A stretch of DNA of 64,000 nt. Origin: Mycobacterium lentiflavum. Its GTDB lineage: Bacteria > Actinomycetota > Actinomycetes > Mycobacteriales > Mycobacteriaceae. How positions within the stretch are numbered: the stretch's first letter is position 1; each line of letters begins with the position of its first letter. The stretch spans positions 930,001 to 994,000 of the forward strand of contig NZ_CP092423.2 in NCBI RefSeq assembly GCF_022374895.2, given 5' to 3'. A program made the position numbers and the translations under genes. Of the stretch, positions 15,980-26,690 are shown piece by piece. Below the pieces are notes generated by a model that saw nothing but the letters and a program-made list of their open reading frames with translations, had not been told where the DNA came from and did no database searches.

Positions 15980-16702
15980 ATGCCGAACATGACGGCTCGG
16001 TCCGTGGTGCTGAGTGTGCTGCTCGGCGCACATCCCGCCTGGGCGACCGCGAGCGACTTGATCAGGCTGACAGCCGATTTCGGGATCAAGGAAACGACGC
16101 TGCGGGTGGCGTTGACCCGCATGGTCGGTGCCGGCGATCTGATTCGCTCCGCCGACGGGTACCGGCTCTCGGATCGATTGCTGGCTCGCCAGGCCCGCCA
16201 GGACGAGGCGATGCGGCCGCAAACCCGGGCCTGGCACGGCGACTGGCACGTCGTGATCGTCACCAGCGTGGGCACCGATGCCCGTACCCGGGCCGCGCAG
16301 CGAGTCAGCATGTACCGCAAGCGTTTCGGTGAACTGCGCGAGGGCGTCTGGATGCGTCCCGACAATCTCGACCTCGACTTGGAGCCCGACGTTGCCGACC
16401 GGGTGCGGGTGCTCAAGGCTCGCGACGACGCACCCGAGCAGCTGGTCGCCGAACTGTGGGACCTGCCCGCATGGGCGCAGGCCGGGCAGCGCTTGGTCGG
16501 CGAAATGGCCGCGGCGTACGACACTCCCGGCCGGTTTGTGGTAGCCGCGGCGATCGTGCGGCACCTACTCACCGACCCGATGCTGCCCGCCGAGCTGCTG
16601 CCCGACGATTGGCCGGGCGCGCGGCTGCGCAGCGCCTACCACGACTTCGCGACCGAACTGCTGGAGCGGCGCGATGCAACTCAACTTTTGGAGGCGAGAT
16701 GA
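15980..16702 (+). CDS. PaaX-family transcriptional regulator
   Basis: 240 residues. The N-terminal winged helix (ARSVVLSVLLGAHPAW..., recognition segment IKETTLRVALTRMVGAGDLI) and the C-terminal part (TRAWHGDWHVVIV...RFGELREGVWMRPDNL) are characteristic of PaaX, the phenylacetyl-CoA-responsive repressor. It corresponds to Rv0674. The gene begins 2 nt after echA4 and overlaps echA5 by 4 nt (ATGA), so it is within the operon it may control. The effector is probably an acyl-CoA, by analogy only. Confidence 0.85.
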   Translation: MPNMTARSVVLSVLLGAHPAWATASDLIRLTADFGIKETTLRVALTRMVGAGDLIRSADGYRLSDRLLARQARQDEAMRPQTRAWHGDWHVVIVTSVGTDARTRAAQRVSMYRKRFGELREGVWMRPDNLDLDLEPDVADRVRVLKARDDAPEQLVAELWDLPAWAQAGQRLVGEMAAAYDTPGRFVVAAAIVRHLLTDPMLPAELLPDDWPGARLRSAYHDFATELLERRDATQLLEAR

Positions 16703-17466
16703 GCGATTCGGTGCGAGTGGAACGTCAGGGCCCGGTGACGACGGTGATCCTGAACCGGCCGGCCGCGCGTAACGCCGTGAACGGTCCGACGGCCGCGGCG
16801 TTGTACGAGGCATTCGATGAATTTGACCGCGATGATTCCGCGTCAGTGGCGGTGCTGTGGGGTGACGGCGGAACCTTCTGTGCGGGAGCTGATTTGAAGG
16901 CATTCGGCACGTCGGAGGCCAACTCGATCCACACGACCGGACCCGGCCCGATGGGCCCGTCGCGAATGGTGTTGTCCAAACCTGTGATTGCCGCGGTGAG
17001 CGGCTACGCCGTCGCGGGGGGTCTGGAGCTGGCCCTGTGGTGCGACATGCGAGTTGCCGAAGAGGATGCCGTGTTCGGGGTGTTCTGTCGCCGCTGGGGA
17101 GTGCCGCTGATCGACGGCGGCACCGTGCGGCTGCCGCGCCTGATCGGGCACAGCCGGGCGATGGACATGATCCTCACCGGCCGCGGTGTCAAAGCCGACG
17201 AAGCGCTCGCGATGGGGTTGGCCAATCGCGTTGTCCCCAAAGGCGAATCACGACGGGCCGCCGAGGAGTTGGCCGCAGAATTGGCCGCCCTGCCCCAGCA
17301 GTGTCTGCGAGCGGACCGGCTTTCGGCCCTACAGCAGTGGGGCCTGTCGGAATCGCAGGCAATCGAAAAGGAATTCGCCAGCATCGCCGAAGTTGCCGCG
17401 GAAGCCAACGAAGGAGCCGGGCGGTTCGCGGCCGGCGCCGGACGGCACGGGGCCCCGGCTAGCTAG
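16699..17466 (+). CDS. echA5: Enoyl-CoA hydratase/isomerase family protein EchA5
   Basis: 255-residue crotonase. Oxyanion-hole motifs are GDGGTFCAGADLKAFG and SGYAVAGGLELALWCDMRVA. The glutamate-loop region reads RRWGVPLIDGGTVRLPRLIG. The start ATG 16699 overlaps the regulator's stop (ATGA) and has TTGGAGGCGAG upstream. Last gene of the fadE8-echA4-regulator-echA5 group; it converges on the minus-strand DUF3060 gene with only 4 nt between stops. Confidence 0.9.
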   Translation: MSDSVRVERQGPVTTVILNRPAARNAVNGPTAAALYEAFDEFDRDDSASVAVLWGDGGTFCAGADLKAFGTSEANSIHTTGPGPMGPSRMVLSKPVIAAVSGYAVAGGLELALWCDMRVAEEDAVFGVFCRRWGVPLIDGGTVRLPRLIGHSRAMDMILTGRGVKADEALAMGLANRVVPKGESRRAAEELAAELAALPQQCLRADRLSALQQWGLSESQAIEKEFASIAEVAAEANEGAGRFAAGAGRHGAPAS

Positions 17467-17470
17467 CCGG

Positions 17471-17956
17471 TCAGCTCGCCTTGTTGATGGTGTTGCCCGA
17501 ACCGAGGTTGTCGACCTTCGGTTCGCCGTCCTTGTAAGTGATCGTGTTGTCGAGCCCCAGCACGGTGATGCGGGTATCGACCTTGTCGACGGTGATCTTG
17601 TTGTTGGCGCCACCGACATTGACGCTCTGGCAGCTGCCGGTGACGGTCAGCGTGTTGTTGGAACCAGCGACATTCAGCGATTTGCCGGTGGCGCAGTCGA
17701 GCGTGGCCGTCGTCCCCATCGAACCGTAGTTCAGCGTGTTCCCGATTTCGACGGAGGCCGTGGTGCTTTCGCTACCCGAGGTCGTCGGCGCGGCCGCGCC
17801 CGTGGACGTGGTGGGCGCGCTGCTCTTCGTCGTCGAGCTGGGGTTTCCGGGCGGGTTGGCGGTCGAACTGCAACCGGACAGCACTACTGCCGCGACGGCA
17901 GGCGCCAGGGCGAGTACCGCGAGCCGTGGCGATCGGTCAGTGATGTGGACGCGCAT
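17471..17956 (-). CDS. DUF3060 lipoprotein (Rv0679c-like)
   Basis: 161 residues from ATG 17956, which has an excellent Shine-Dalgarno (GAGGAGGGG). The signal peptide ends in lipobox VVLSGC, followed by a Ser/Thr/Pro-rich linker. The C-terminal domain is made of short repeated N-x-I/L-T strands (SNNTLTVTGSC, GANNKITVDKV, LDNTITYKDG), the beta-solenoid-like pattern of DUF3060. Likely attached to the outer face of the membrane. It pairs with a second DUF3060 gene upstream on the same strand. Function unknown. Confidence 0.85.
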   Translation of the reverse strand: MRVHITDRSPRLAVLALAPAVAAVVLSGCSSTANPPGNPSSTTKSSAPTTSTGAAAPTTSGSESTTASVEIGNTLNYGSMGTTATLDCATGKSLNVAGSNNTLTVTGSCQSVNVGGANNKITVDKVDTRITVLGLDNTITYKDGEPKVDNLGSGNTINKAS

Positions 17957-17996
17957 TGTTCCCCTCCTCGGTACTGCCAACTGCGGTCGCTGTGTC

Positions 17997-18362
17997 TCAG
18001 GCAGGCACCTGCTGCAGCCGGTTTACCATGCCCAGCTCCCGGCCGCGGTCCCAGAGGATCGGCGAACCGTTGTGAAAGAAGACGGTCTGGTCATAGCCGT
18101 ACACGGTGATGTCGTGCGTGACCGAGTCCGCGATGATCGTGTTGCCCGAGCCCATCACCGTCACCGCCCAGCAGTTGCCGAGCGCGTTCACCGAATTCCC
18201 GGTGCCGTTGACAATCAGCGTCCCGTCGTTGCAATCCAGGGTTTGCGTGGTGTTCTGCCCGATGACGTGAGTGTCGCCGTTTTTGGCTTGCGCGGCCGGG
18301 GGCGTGGCCGCCATCGCGATGACACAGGTTGCAAGCGACCCGGCGACGGTCGTCCAGTGCAC
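17997..18362 (-). CDS. Secreted DUF3060 protein (Rv0680c-like)
   Basis: 121 residues from GTG 18362, preceded by GAAGGGGG. The N-terminus is a signal peptide with a probable cleavage after PAAQA, with no lipobox. The mature part carries the same repeated strands as its neighbour (GTLIVNGTGNSVNAL, MGSGNTIIADSV, YGYDQTVFFHNG). An upstream in-frame start at 18431 would add 23 residues before the signal peptide and is less likely. Divergent from a TetR regulator gene across a 188-bp gap holding a perfect palindrome. Confidence 0.82.
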   Translation of the reverse strand: MHWTTVAGSLATCVIAMAATPPAAQAKNGDTHVIGQNTTQTLDCNDGTLIVNGTGNSVNALGNCWAVTVMGSGNTIIADSVTHDITVYGYDQTVFFHNGSPILWDRGRELGMVNRLQQVPA

Positions 18363-18493
18363 CGCGGCCCCCTTCGTGTCGGCGGGTATCTGCTGGACTG
18401 AGCCTACGTGCATTTGCCTGCTCGATGGCAAATGTTTTTCCTCGCGGCCAACTGCGACCCGCCCCGGTTACGTCCGAGTAGATTGGCGACTCT

Positions 18494-18516
18494 GTCAACT
18501 AGAGTCATTAGTTGAC
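18494..18516 (+). promoter_or_regulatory. Palindromic operator between DUF3060 and TetR genes
   Basis: Perfect inverted repeat with arms GTCAACTA and TAGTTGAC separated by 7 bp. It lies 35 bp before the TetR start and 130 bp from the divergent DUF3060 gene. Position, symmetry and size fit a TetR-dimer site for autoregulation and control of the neighbours. No binding data are implied. Confidence 0.6.
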
Positions 18517-18550
18517 CTTCACCTATTTACCGCATCGAAGGGCGATCGCC

Positions 18551-19198
18551 ATGGCAGTTCATCCGGAACAGCCGTCGGCGGCAGGGCGCCAACGTGGCGG
18601 CAGGTCCGGTTCCCGGCCGGGAAAGCTGAGTCGTGACGGCATCGTCGACGGCGCATTGACGTTCCTGGACCGCGAGGGCTGGGACTCGCTGACCATCAAC
18701 GCGCTGGCGACACAGTTGGGCACCAAGGGGCCGTCGCTCTATAACCACGTGGACAGCCTGGAGGACCTGCGTCGCGCCGTTCGGATCCGGGTCATCGACG
18801 ACATCATCACGATGTTGAACCGGGTCGGGAAGGGGCGGGCCCGCGATGACGCGGTGCTGGTCATGGCCGGTGCTTACCGCAGCTATGCCCATCATCACCC
18901 CGGGCGGTACTCGGCCTTCACCCGGATGCCGCTGGGCGGCGACGACCCCGAATACACCGCGGCGACCCGGGGTGCGGCCGCGCCGGTGATCGCGGTGTTG
19001 TCCTCTTATGGCCTCGACGGCGAGGAGGCGTTCTTCGCCGCCCTCGAATTCTGGTCCGCATTGCACGGGTTCGTCTTGCTGGAAATGACCGGAGTCATGG
19101 ACGACATCGACACCGATGCGCTGTTCACCGAGATGGTGTTGCGGCTGGCAACGGGCCTGGACAGGCGCACCGCGCCCGGCGGCGCCGCGCCTGAATAG
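18551..19198 (+). CDS. TetR-family transcriptional regulator (Rv0681-like)
   Basis: 215 residues from ATG 18551. HTH at about residues 25-70 (LSRDGIVDGALTFLDREG, then TINALATQLGTKGPSLYNHVDSLEDLR). The C-terminal ligand domain contains AYRSYAHHHPGRYSAFTR and a WSALHGFVLLE segment, as in TetR_C_33/WHG-type members. It lies between the divergent DUF3060 genes and the ribosomal str operon and has a good palindrome upstream. Confidence 0.88.
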   Translation: MAVHPEQPSAAGRQRGGRSGSRPGKLSRDGIVDGALTFLDREGWDSLTINALATQLGTKGPSLYNHVDSLEDLRRAVRIRVIDDIITMLNRVGKGRARDDAVLVMAGAYRSYAHHHPGRYSAFTRMPLGGDDPEYTAATRGAAAPVIAVLSSYGLDGEEAFFAALEFWSALHGFVLLEMTGVMDDIDTDALFTEMVLRLATGLDRRTAPGGAAPE

Positions 19199-19249
19199 CG
19201 GTCCAGTGCACGCGTGCGCTGAGCTGAGCGGTTGCGTCCAGCGGCCGCT

Positions 19250-19279
19250 TTGACCTGCCCGACCAGCGGCGGGTATTGT
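19250..19279 (+). promoter_or_regulatory. Promoter of the str operon (rpsL-rpsG-fusA-tuf)
   Basis: -35 TTGACC (19250-19255), an 18-bp spacer and -10 TATTGT (19274-19279), close to the SigA consensus. About 190 nt of leader separates it from rpsL, long enough for leader regulation, but I see no clear S7/S12-type structure. Confidence 0.6.
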
Positions 19280-19477
19280 GGTGGCTCGTGCCTGGCGGCT
19301 TACGGCGCCTGACGTAAGGAAGTGGATGCCGGGCTAATTCGCATGTCCACCACGGATCGGATGATTCCGATGCTGAGCGGGTGCGACACACCCGGCCGCG
19401 GGGTAGTGCGGCGGGGCAAAACTGCAGTACAGAGACTTAAGAACAGCAAGAAGACTTCGAACACAGAAAGCCGGTAG

Positions 19478-19852
19478 ATGCCAACCATTCAGCAGCTGGT
19501 CCGCAAGGGTCGCCGCGACAAGGTCGCCAAGGTCAAGACCGCGGCCCTGAAGGGCAGCCCGCAGCGCCGTGGCGTATGCACCCGCGTGTACACGACCACC
19601 CCGAAGAAGCCGAACTCGGCGCTTCGGAAGGTCGCGCGTGTGAAGCTGACGAGTCAGGTCGAGGTCACCGCCTACATCCCGGGTGAGGGCCACAACCTGC
19701 AGGAGCACTCGATGGTGCTGGTGCGCGGCGGTCGTGTGAAGGACCTGCCCGGTGTGCGCTACAAGATCATCCGCGGTTCGCTGGACACCCAGGGTGTCAA
19801 GAACCGCAAGCAGGCTCGCAGCCGTTACGGCGCCAAGAAGGAGAAGAGCTAA
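19478..19852 (+). CDS. rpsL: 30S ribosomal protein S12
   Basis: 124 residues, the normal length. Contributes to the decoding centre. The streptomycin-resistance positions K43 (TPKKPNS) and K88 (GRVKDLPG) are both lysine, the wild-type state. First gene of the str operon. Its TAA overlaps the rpsG ATG by one base (TAATG), a coupling arrangement. Confidence 0.98.
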
Positions 19853-20322
19853 TGCCGCGCAAGGGGCCCGCGCCCAAGCGTCCGCTGGTCAACGACCCGG
19901 TTTATGGATCGCAGCTGGTGACCCAGCTGGTCAACAAGGTCCTGCTGCAGGGGAAGAAATCGGTCGCCGAGCGCATTGTTTATGGTGCGCTCGAGCAAGC
20001 TCGCGACAAGACCGGTACTGATCCGGTGATCACGCTCAAGCGCGCTCTCGACAACGTCAAGCCCGCGCTGGAGGTGCGCAGCCGCCGCGTTGGTGGTGCG
20101 ACCTACCAGGTGCCCGTCGAGGTGCGTCCGGACCGGTCCACCACGCTGGCGCTGCGCTGGCTTGTCAGCTTCTCGCGGCAGCGCCGGGAGAAGACGATGA
20201 TCGAGCGGCTGGCGAACGAGATCCTGGACGCCAGCAATGGCCTCGGGGCTTCCGTCAAGCGGCGTGAGGACACCCACAAGATGGCAGAGGCCAACCGCGC
20301 CTTTGCGCACTATCGCTGGTAG
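19852..20322 (+). CDS. rpsG: 30S ribosomal protein S7
   Basis: 156 residues. A primary 16S rRNA-binding protein that organises the head of the small subunit near the E site. N-terminal [20 protein letters not shown] and C-terminal [21 protein letters not shown] are intact. Overlaps rpsL by one base. An 86-bp gap follows before fusA. Confidence 0.98.
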   Translation: MPRKGPAPKRPLVNDPVYGSQLVTQLVNKVLLQGKKSVAERIVYGALEQARDKTGTDPVITLKRALDNVKPALEVRSRRVGGATYQVPVEVRPDRSTTLALRWLVSFSRQRREKTMIERLANEILDASNGLGASVKRREDTHKMAEANRAFAHYRW

Positions 20323-20408
20323 AGCCCGAACGGGCGCCATTCGGCAGTGCGGCCGGGCGTGAACCGACAGCGAACTAACAACGCAATCGAAAGAGTGGGA
20401 AGACTTCT

Positions 20409-22514
20409 GTGGCACAGAAGGACGTGCTGACCGACCTGACCAAGGTCCGCAATATCGGCATCATGGCGCACATCGACGCCGGCAAGACGACGACGACGGA
20501 GCGCATCCTCTACTACACCGGTATCAGCTACAAGATCGGTGAGGTCCACGACGGCGCGGCCACCATGGACTGGATGGAGCAGGAGCAAGAGCGCGGGATC
20601 ACCATCACCTCCGCCGCCACCACCTGCTTCTGGAATGACAACCAGATCAACATCATCGACACTCCCGGGCACGTCGACTTCACCGTCGAGGTGGAGCGCA
20701 GCCTGCGGGTGCTCGACGGTGCCGTTGCCGTGTTCGACGGCAAGGAGGGCGTCGAACCGCAGTCCGAGCAGGTGTGGCGGCAGGCCGACAAGTACGACGT
20801 GCCGCGGATCTGCTTTGTCAACAAGATGGACAAGATCGGCGCCGACTTCTACTTCTCGATCCGCACGATGGAAGAGCGCTTGGGCGCCAACGTGATTCCG
20901 ATCCAGCTGCCCGTCGGCTCCGAGGGCGACTTCGAGGGCGTCGTCGACCTCGTCGAGATGAAGGCCAAAGTCTGGAGCGCCGAAGCCAAGCTCGGGGAGA
21001 AGTACGACACCGTCGACATCCCCGCCGATCTGCAGGAGAAGGCCGACGAGTACCGCACCAAGCTGCTCGAGGCCGTCGCCGAGACCGACGAGGCGCTGCT
21101 GGAGAAGTACCTCGGCGGCGAAGAACTCACCGTCGCCGAGATCAAGGGCGCCATCCGCAAGCTGACCATCAGCTCGGAGGCCTACCCGGTGCTGTGCGGC
21201 AGCGCGTTCAAGAACAAGGGCGTGCAGCCGATGCTGGACGCCGTCATCGACTACCTGCCCTCGCCGCTCGATGTGCCGCCGGCCGTCGGCCACGCCCCGG
21301 GCAAGGAGGACGAGGAGATCACGCGCAAGCCGTCGACCGACGAGCCGTTCTCCGCGCTGGCGTTCAAGGTCGCCACGCACCCGTTCTTCGGCAAGCTCAC
21401 CTACGTCCGGGTGTACTCGGGCAAGGTCGATTCCGGCAGCCAGGTCATCAACGCCACCAAGGGTAAGAAGGAGCGGCTGGGCAAGCTGTTCCAGATGCAC
21501 TCCAACAAGGAGAACCCGGTGGAGACCGCGTCGGCGGGGCACATCTACGCCGTCATCGGCCTCAAGGACACCACCACGGGTGACACCCTGAGCGACCCGA
21601 ACGACCAGATCGTGCTGGAGTCGATGACCTTCCCCGACCCGGTCATCGAAGTGGCCATCGAGCCCAAGACGAAGAGCGACCAGGAAAAGCTGTCGCTGTC
21701 GATCCAGAAGCTCGCCGAGGAGGACCCGACCTTCAAGGTCCACCAGGACGCGGAGACCGGCCAGACCGTGATCGGTGGCATGGGCGAGCTCCACCTGGAC
21801 ATCCTGGTCGACCGGATGCGCCGCGAGTTCAAGGTCGAGGCCAACGTCGGCAAGCCGCAGGTGGCCTACAAGGAGACCATCAAGCGGACGGTCGAGAAGG
21901 TCGAGTTCACCCACAAGAAGCAGACCGGTGGCTCGGGCCAGTTCGCGAAGGTGCTCATCAGCCTCGAGCCGTTCCACGGCGAGGACGGCGCGACCTACGA
22001 GTTCGAGAACAAGGTCACCGGCGGTCGCATCCCCCGCGAGTACATCCCGTCGGTGGATGCCGGTGCACAGGATGCGATGCAGTACGGCGTGCTGGCCGGC
22101 TACCCGCTGGTGAACCTGAAGGTCACCTTGCTCGACGGTGCCTACCACGAGGTTGACTCCTCGGAAATGGCGTTCAAGATCGCAGGGTCACAAGTGCTGA
22201 AAAAGGCTGCGCAGCAAGCCCAGCCGGTGATCCTGGAGCCGATCATGGCGGTCGAAGTGACCACACCCGAGGACTACATGGGTGACGTGATCGGTGACCT
22301 GAACTCCCGCCGTGGCCAGATTCAGGCCATGGAGGAGCGGGCTGGTGCGCGCGTCGTTCGGGCGCATGTCCCGCTGTCGGAGATGTTCGGCTACGTCGGC
22401 GACCTGCGGTCCAAGACACAAGGCCGGGCGAACTACTCCATGGTGTTCGACTCGTATGCCGAAGTCCCGGCGAACGTCTCGAAGGAGATCATCGCGAAGG
22501 CGACGGGCGAGTGA
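20409..22514 (+). CDS. fusA: Elongation factor G
   Basis: 701-residue translational GTPase that drives ribosome translocation and recycling. GTP-binding motifs are [15 protein letters not shown] (G1), RGITI (G2), DTPGHVDFT (G3) and NKMDK (G4). Domains II-V follow, including the domain IV tip region. Starts at GTG 20409. The last 20 coding bases plus the stop are duplicated 60 bp downstream. Confidence 0.98.
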   Translation: MAQKDVLTDLTKVRNIGIMAHIDAGKTTTTERILYYTGISYKIGEVHDGAATMDWMEQEQERGITITSAATTCFWNDNQINIIDTPGHVDFTVEVERSLRVLDGAVAVFDGKEGVEPQSEQVWRQADKYDVPRICFVNKMDKIGADFYFSIRTMEERLGANVIPIQLPVGSEGDFEGVVDLVEMKAKVWSAEAKLGEKYDTVDIPADLQEKADEYRTKLLEAVAETDEALLEKYLGGEELTVAEIKGAIRKLTISSEAYPVLCGSAFKNKGVQPMLDAVIDYLPSPLDVPPAVGHAPGKEDEEITRKPSTDEPFSALAFKVATHPFFGKLTYVRVYSGKVDSGSQVINATKGKKERLGKLFQMHSNKENPVETASAGHIYAVIGLKDTTTGDTLSDPNDQIVLESMTFPDPVIEVAIEPKTKSDQEKLSLSIQKLAEEDPTFKVHQDAETGQTVIGGMGELHLDILVDRMRREFKVEANVGKPQVAYKETIKRTVEKVEFTHKKQTGGSGQFAKVLISLEPFHGEDGATYEFENKVTGGRIPREYIPSVDAGAQDAMQYGVLAGYPLVNLKVTLLDGAYHEVDSSEMAFKIAGSQVLKKAAQQAQPVILEPIMAVEVTTPEDYMGDVIGDLNSRRGQIQAMEERAGARVVRAHVPLSEMFGYVGDLRSKTQGRANYSMVFDSYAEVPANVSKEIIAKATGE

Positions 22515-22574
22515 GTGTCAACTCACGAGCACGGAGTCGAGCAATCGTCGGAAGCGAAGGCGACGGGCGAGTGA
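22494..22574 (+). repeat. Direct repeat of the fusA 3' end
   Basis: The 21-bp stretch covering the last fusA codons and stop, containing CGAAGGCGACGGGCGAGTGA, occurs at 22494-22514 and again at 22554-22574, exactly 60 bp apart. Only the first copy is coding. Confidence 0.85.
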
Positions 22575-22587
22575 ACACCAGCTCGGA

Positions 22588-22605
22588 GTAACCTAGCCCG
22601 GTTAC
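22588..22605 (+). promoter_or_regulatory. Inverted repeat in the fusA-tuf gap
   Basis: GTAACC and GGTTAC flank TAGCCC, 70 bp before tuf. It could be a regulatory hairpin or operator in the leader of tuf, which often has its own promoter. Nothing else in the 160-bp gap is recognisable apart from the fusA-end repeat. Confidence 0.3.
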
Positions 22606-22674
22606 CACCGCGGCACTTACAACAACATCAACACTGCTTTTCAAAAGCACCAATCAGTCCAGGAGGACACACAA

Positions 22675-23865
<1,191 letters not shown>

Positions 23866-23873
23866 TTCCACAG

Positions 23874-23917
23874 CACGAGGCCCGGACTCGCCGATCGCGG
23901 CGGTCCGGGCTTCGTGG
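23874..23917 (+). terminator. str operon terminator
   Basis: Long hairpin in which CACGA, GCCCGGAC and CGCCG are matched by CGGCG, GTCCGGGC and TCGTG, followed by GGTTT. It begins 8 nt after the tuf stop. Confidence 0.8.
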
Positions 23918-24036
23918 TTTCTGCGCGGGCGAAAGCTGCACACCTGGTCAGCGAATTTCCGGTAAGATCTTGCGGTGTCCAGTCTGAAATTGACGGTTGG
24001 GGAATTTGACCGTCGCGGCCTGGCCGGGAGGTTCGG

Positions 24037-24837
24037 ATGTCGTTCGTAAACGCGACGCCGGAGTATGTGGCGGCCGCCGCATCAGACCTGGAAAAAATCG
24101 GTTCGTCGATCAACTACGCCAACTCGGTGGCGTCGGGCGCGACGTCGGCGGTTCAGGCCGCCGGGGCCGACGCCGTGTCGGCGAGCATCTCGCACCTGTT
24201 CGGCGTGCACGCGGCGGCCTATCAGGCGATCAGCGCGCAGGCAGCGCTGTTCCATAACCAGTTTGTGCAGCTCATGAGCGGTGGGGCGCAGCAATATGCG
24301 GACACCGAGGTCGTCAACGCCCAGCCGCTGTCGGTCGCACCGCAAGCGGTGGCGGGTGCGGCCAACGTATCCGGCCAGGCAATGAGCAGCCAGCAGTTCA
24401 TCGGCGCTGCGGCGCAAGCGGGTGGTGTGGCATCGGGGGTGCCGGTGGCAGCGGCGGTGCAGCCAGCCGCCGCGGCGCCGGCCGCTGTGACGGCGCCCGC
24501 GGCCGCTCCGGCGGCGACGGTGACACCGATGGCGGCAACCACCACGGTGGCGGCGGCCCCGGCCGGGCCTTCTGCGACGGCGCCCCACGCAGAAACATCC
24601 GCTTACGCAGCGGCGGCGGCACCGGCAGCAGCGGCGGCGGCACCGGCAGCGGCCCCGGCAGCGGCAGCAGCCGACGTCGCCGGCCCGGCCACCGCGTCGG
24701 CCGCTCCGGCGGATGTAGCCGCCGCCGAACTGTCGTCGGCCACGATGCTGCCCGCGGCGATGCCACTGTCCAACGGGCCGGCCATGGCGCCGCCGCCCAC
24801 CTCTCCCAAAGGCGCACCACCGAAGCCGTCGCGCTGA
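24037..24837 (+). CDS. PE-family protein with Ala/Pro-rich tail
   Basis: 266 residues from ATG 24037 (GGGAGG upstream). Residues 1-95 form a PE domain: MSFVNATPEYVAAAASDL, helix-turn-helix and the YADTE sequence at 87-91, which fits the YxxxD/E signal for type VII (ESX) secretion. The remaining 170 residues are low-complexity Ala/Pro/Val with no folded domain visible. It is an orphan: no PPE or Esx partner gene is adjacent. A TAAGAT -10-like element lies about 70 bp upstream. Likely exported or cell-surface; role unknown. Confidence 0.88.
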   Translation: MSFVNATPEYVAAAASDLEKIGSSINYANSVASGATSAVQAAGADAVSASISHLFGVHAAAYQAISAQAALFHNQFVQLMSGGAQQYADTEVVNAQPLSVAPQAVAGAANVSGQAMSSQQFIGAAAQAGGVASGVPVAAAVQPAAAAPAAVTAPAAAPAATVTPMAATTTVAAAPAGPSATAPHAETSAYAAAAAPAAAAAAPAAAPAAAAADVAGPATASAAPADVAAAELSSATMLPAAMPLSNGPAMAPPPTSPKGAPPKPSR

Positions 24838-24933
24838 CTGGCCTGGGCTGATGCCCGGACGCCGGCTATGGATACAGCGCACGCGACAGCGCTAATCTGA
24901 CACGAACCTTCCGGGCAAGGCGAGGAGAGACAC

Positions 24934-25758
24934 GTGTTGGCGCGGTATCTGAAGACACAGTTAGTCGTTTTGCTATGCGGTGGTTTGGTCGGGCCGATCT
25001 TTCTGGTCGTCTACTTCACCCTCGGCCTGGGCAACCTGCTGCAATGGATGTTCTACGTCGGCCTGCTCATCACGGTGGCCGATGTCCTCATCGCACTCGC
25101 GCTGACCAACTACGGTGCGAAATCGGCGGCCAAATCGGCGTTGCTGGAGCAGCACGGGGTGCTGGCGCTCGCCCAAATCGTCGGCCTCTCCGAGACGGGC
25201 ACCCGGATCAACGACCAGCCGCTGGTGAAGGTCGACCTGCACATCGAGGGACCCGGGATCACGGCGTTCGACAGTCAAGACCGGGTCATCGCCAACGTCA
25301 CCAGGTTGGGCAACCTCACCGCCCGAAAGCTGGTGGTACTGCTTGACCCCACGACGCGGGAATACCAAATCGACTGGGAGCGAAGCGCTTTGGTGAATGG
25401 CCTGGTGCCCGCACAGTTCACGGTGGCCGAGGACAACAGGACCTATGACCTCAGCGGGCAAGCCGGCCCGCTGATGGAGATCCTGCAGATCCTCAAGGAC
25501 AACAACGTTCCGCTCAATCGGATGGTCGACATCCGGTCGAACCCGGCGCTGCGCGAGCAGATCCAGGCGGTGGTGCGCCGCGCCGCCGCCCAGGCGCCCG
25601 CGGCGCACGGGGCCCCGGCCGGAGCGGCGCCGGTCGCCACCCCGCCGCAGGCCTCGATCGCCGAGCGGCTCCAACAGCTCGAGACACTGCGCGCCAGTGG
25701 CGCTTTGACCGACGACGAATACAACGCCCGCCGGACCCAGATCATCTCGGAGATCTGA
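24934..25758 (+). CDS. Membrane protein with C-terminal SHOCT domain (Rv0686-like position)
   Basis: 274 residues. Two N-terminal transmembrane helices (about residues 8-30 and 36-58) are followed by a soluble beta-rich region (LVKVDLHIEGPGI...LVVLLDPTTREYQIDWE). There is then an Ala/Pro linker, and the last 30 residues (IAERLQQLETLRASGALTDDEYNARRTQII) are a textbook SHOCT motif, a short oligomerisation helix pair. Not a known enzyme. It precedes the SDR/ferredoxin reductase genes but with a 79-bp gap carrying its own regulatory site. Confidence 0.75.
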   Translation: MLARYLKTQLVVLLCGGLVGPIFLVVYFTLGLGNLLQWMFYVGLLITVADVLIALALTNYGAKSAAKSALLEQHGVLALAQIVGLSETGTRINDQPLVKVDLHIEGPGITAFDSQDRVIANVTRLGNLTARKLVVLLDPTTREYQIDWERSALVNGLVPAQFTVAEDNRTYDLSGQAGPLMEILQILKDNNVPLNRMVDIRSNPALREQIQAVVRRAAAQAPAAHGAPAGAAPVATPPQASIAERLQQLETLRASGALTDDEYNARRTQIISEI

Positions 25759-25783
25759 GCCCGTTCGCGTCTACGGAGCGTAG

Positions 25784-26665
<882 letters not shown>

Positions 26666-26690
26666 GCGTCGCGCGTGCTATGAACTCCAC

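Noticed and set aside
20310..22148. 612-codon antisense frame across fusA
   Set aside because: Mirror of fusA codon bias; no independent start signal or motif.
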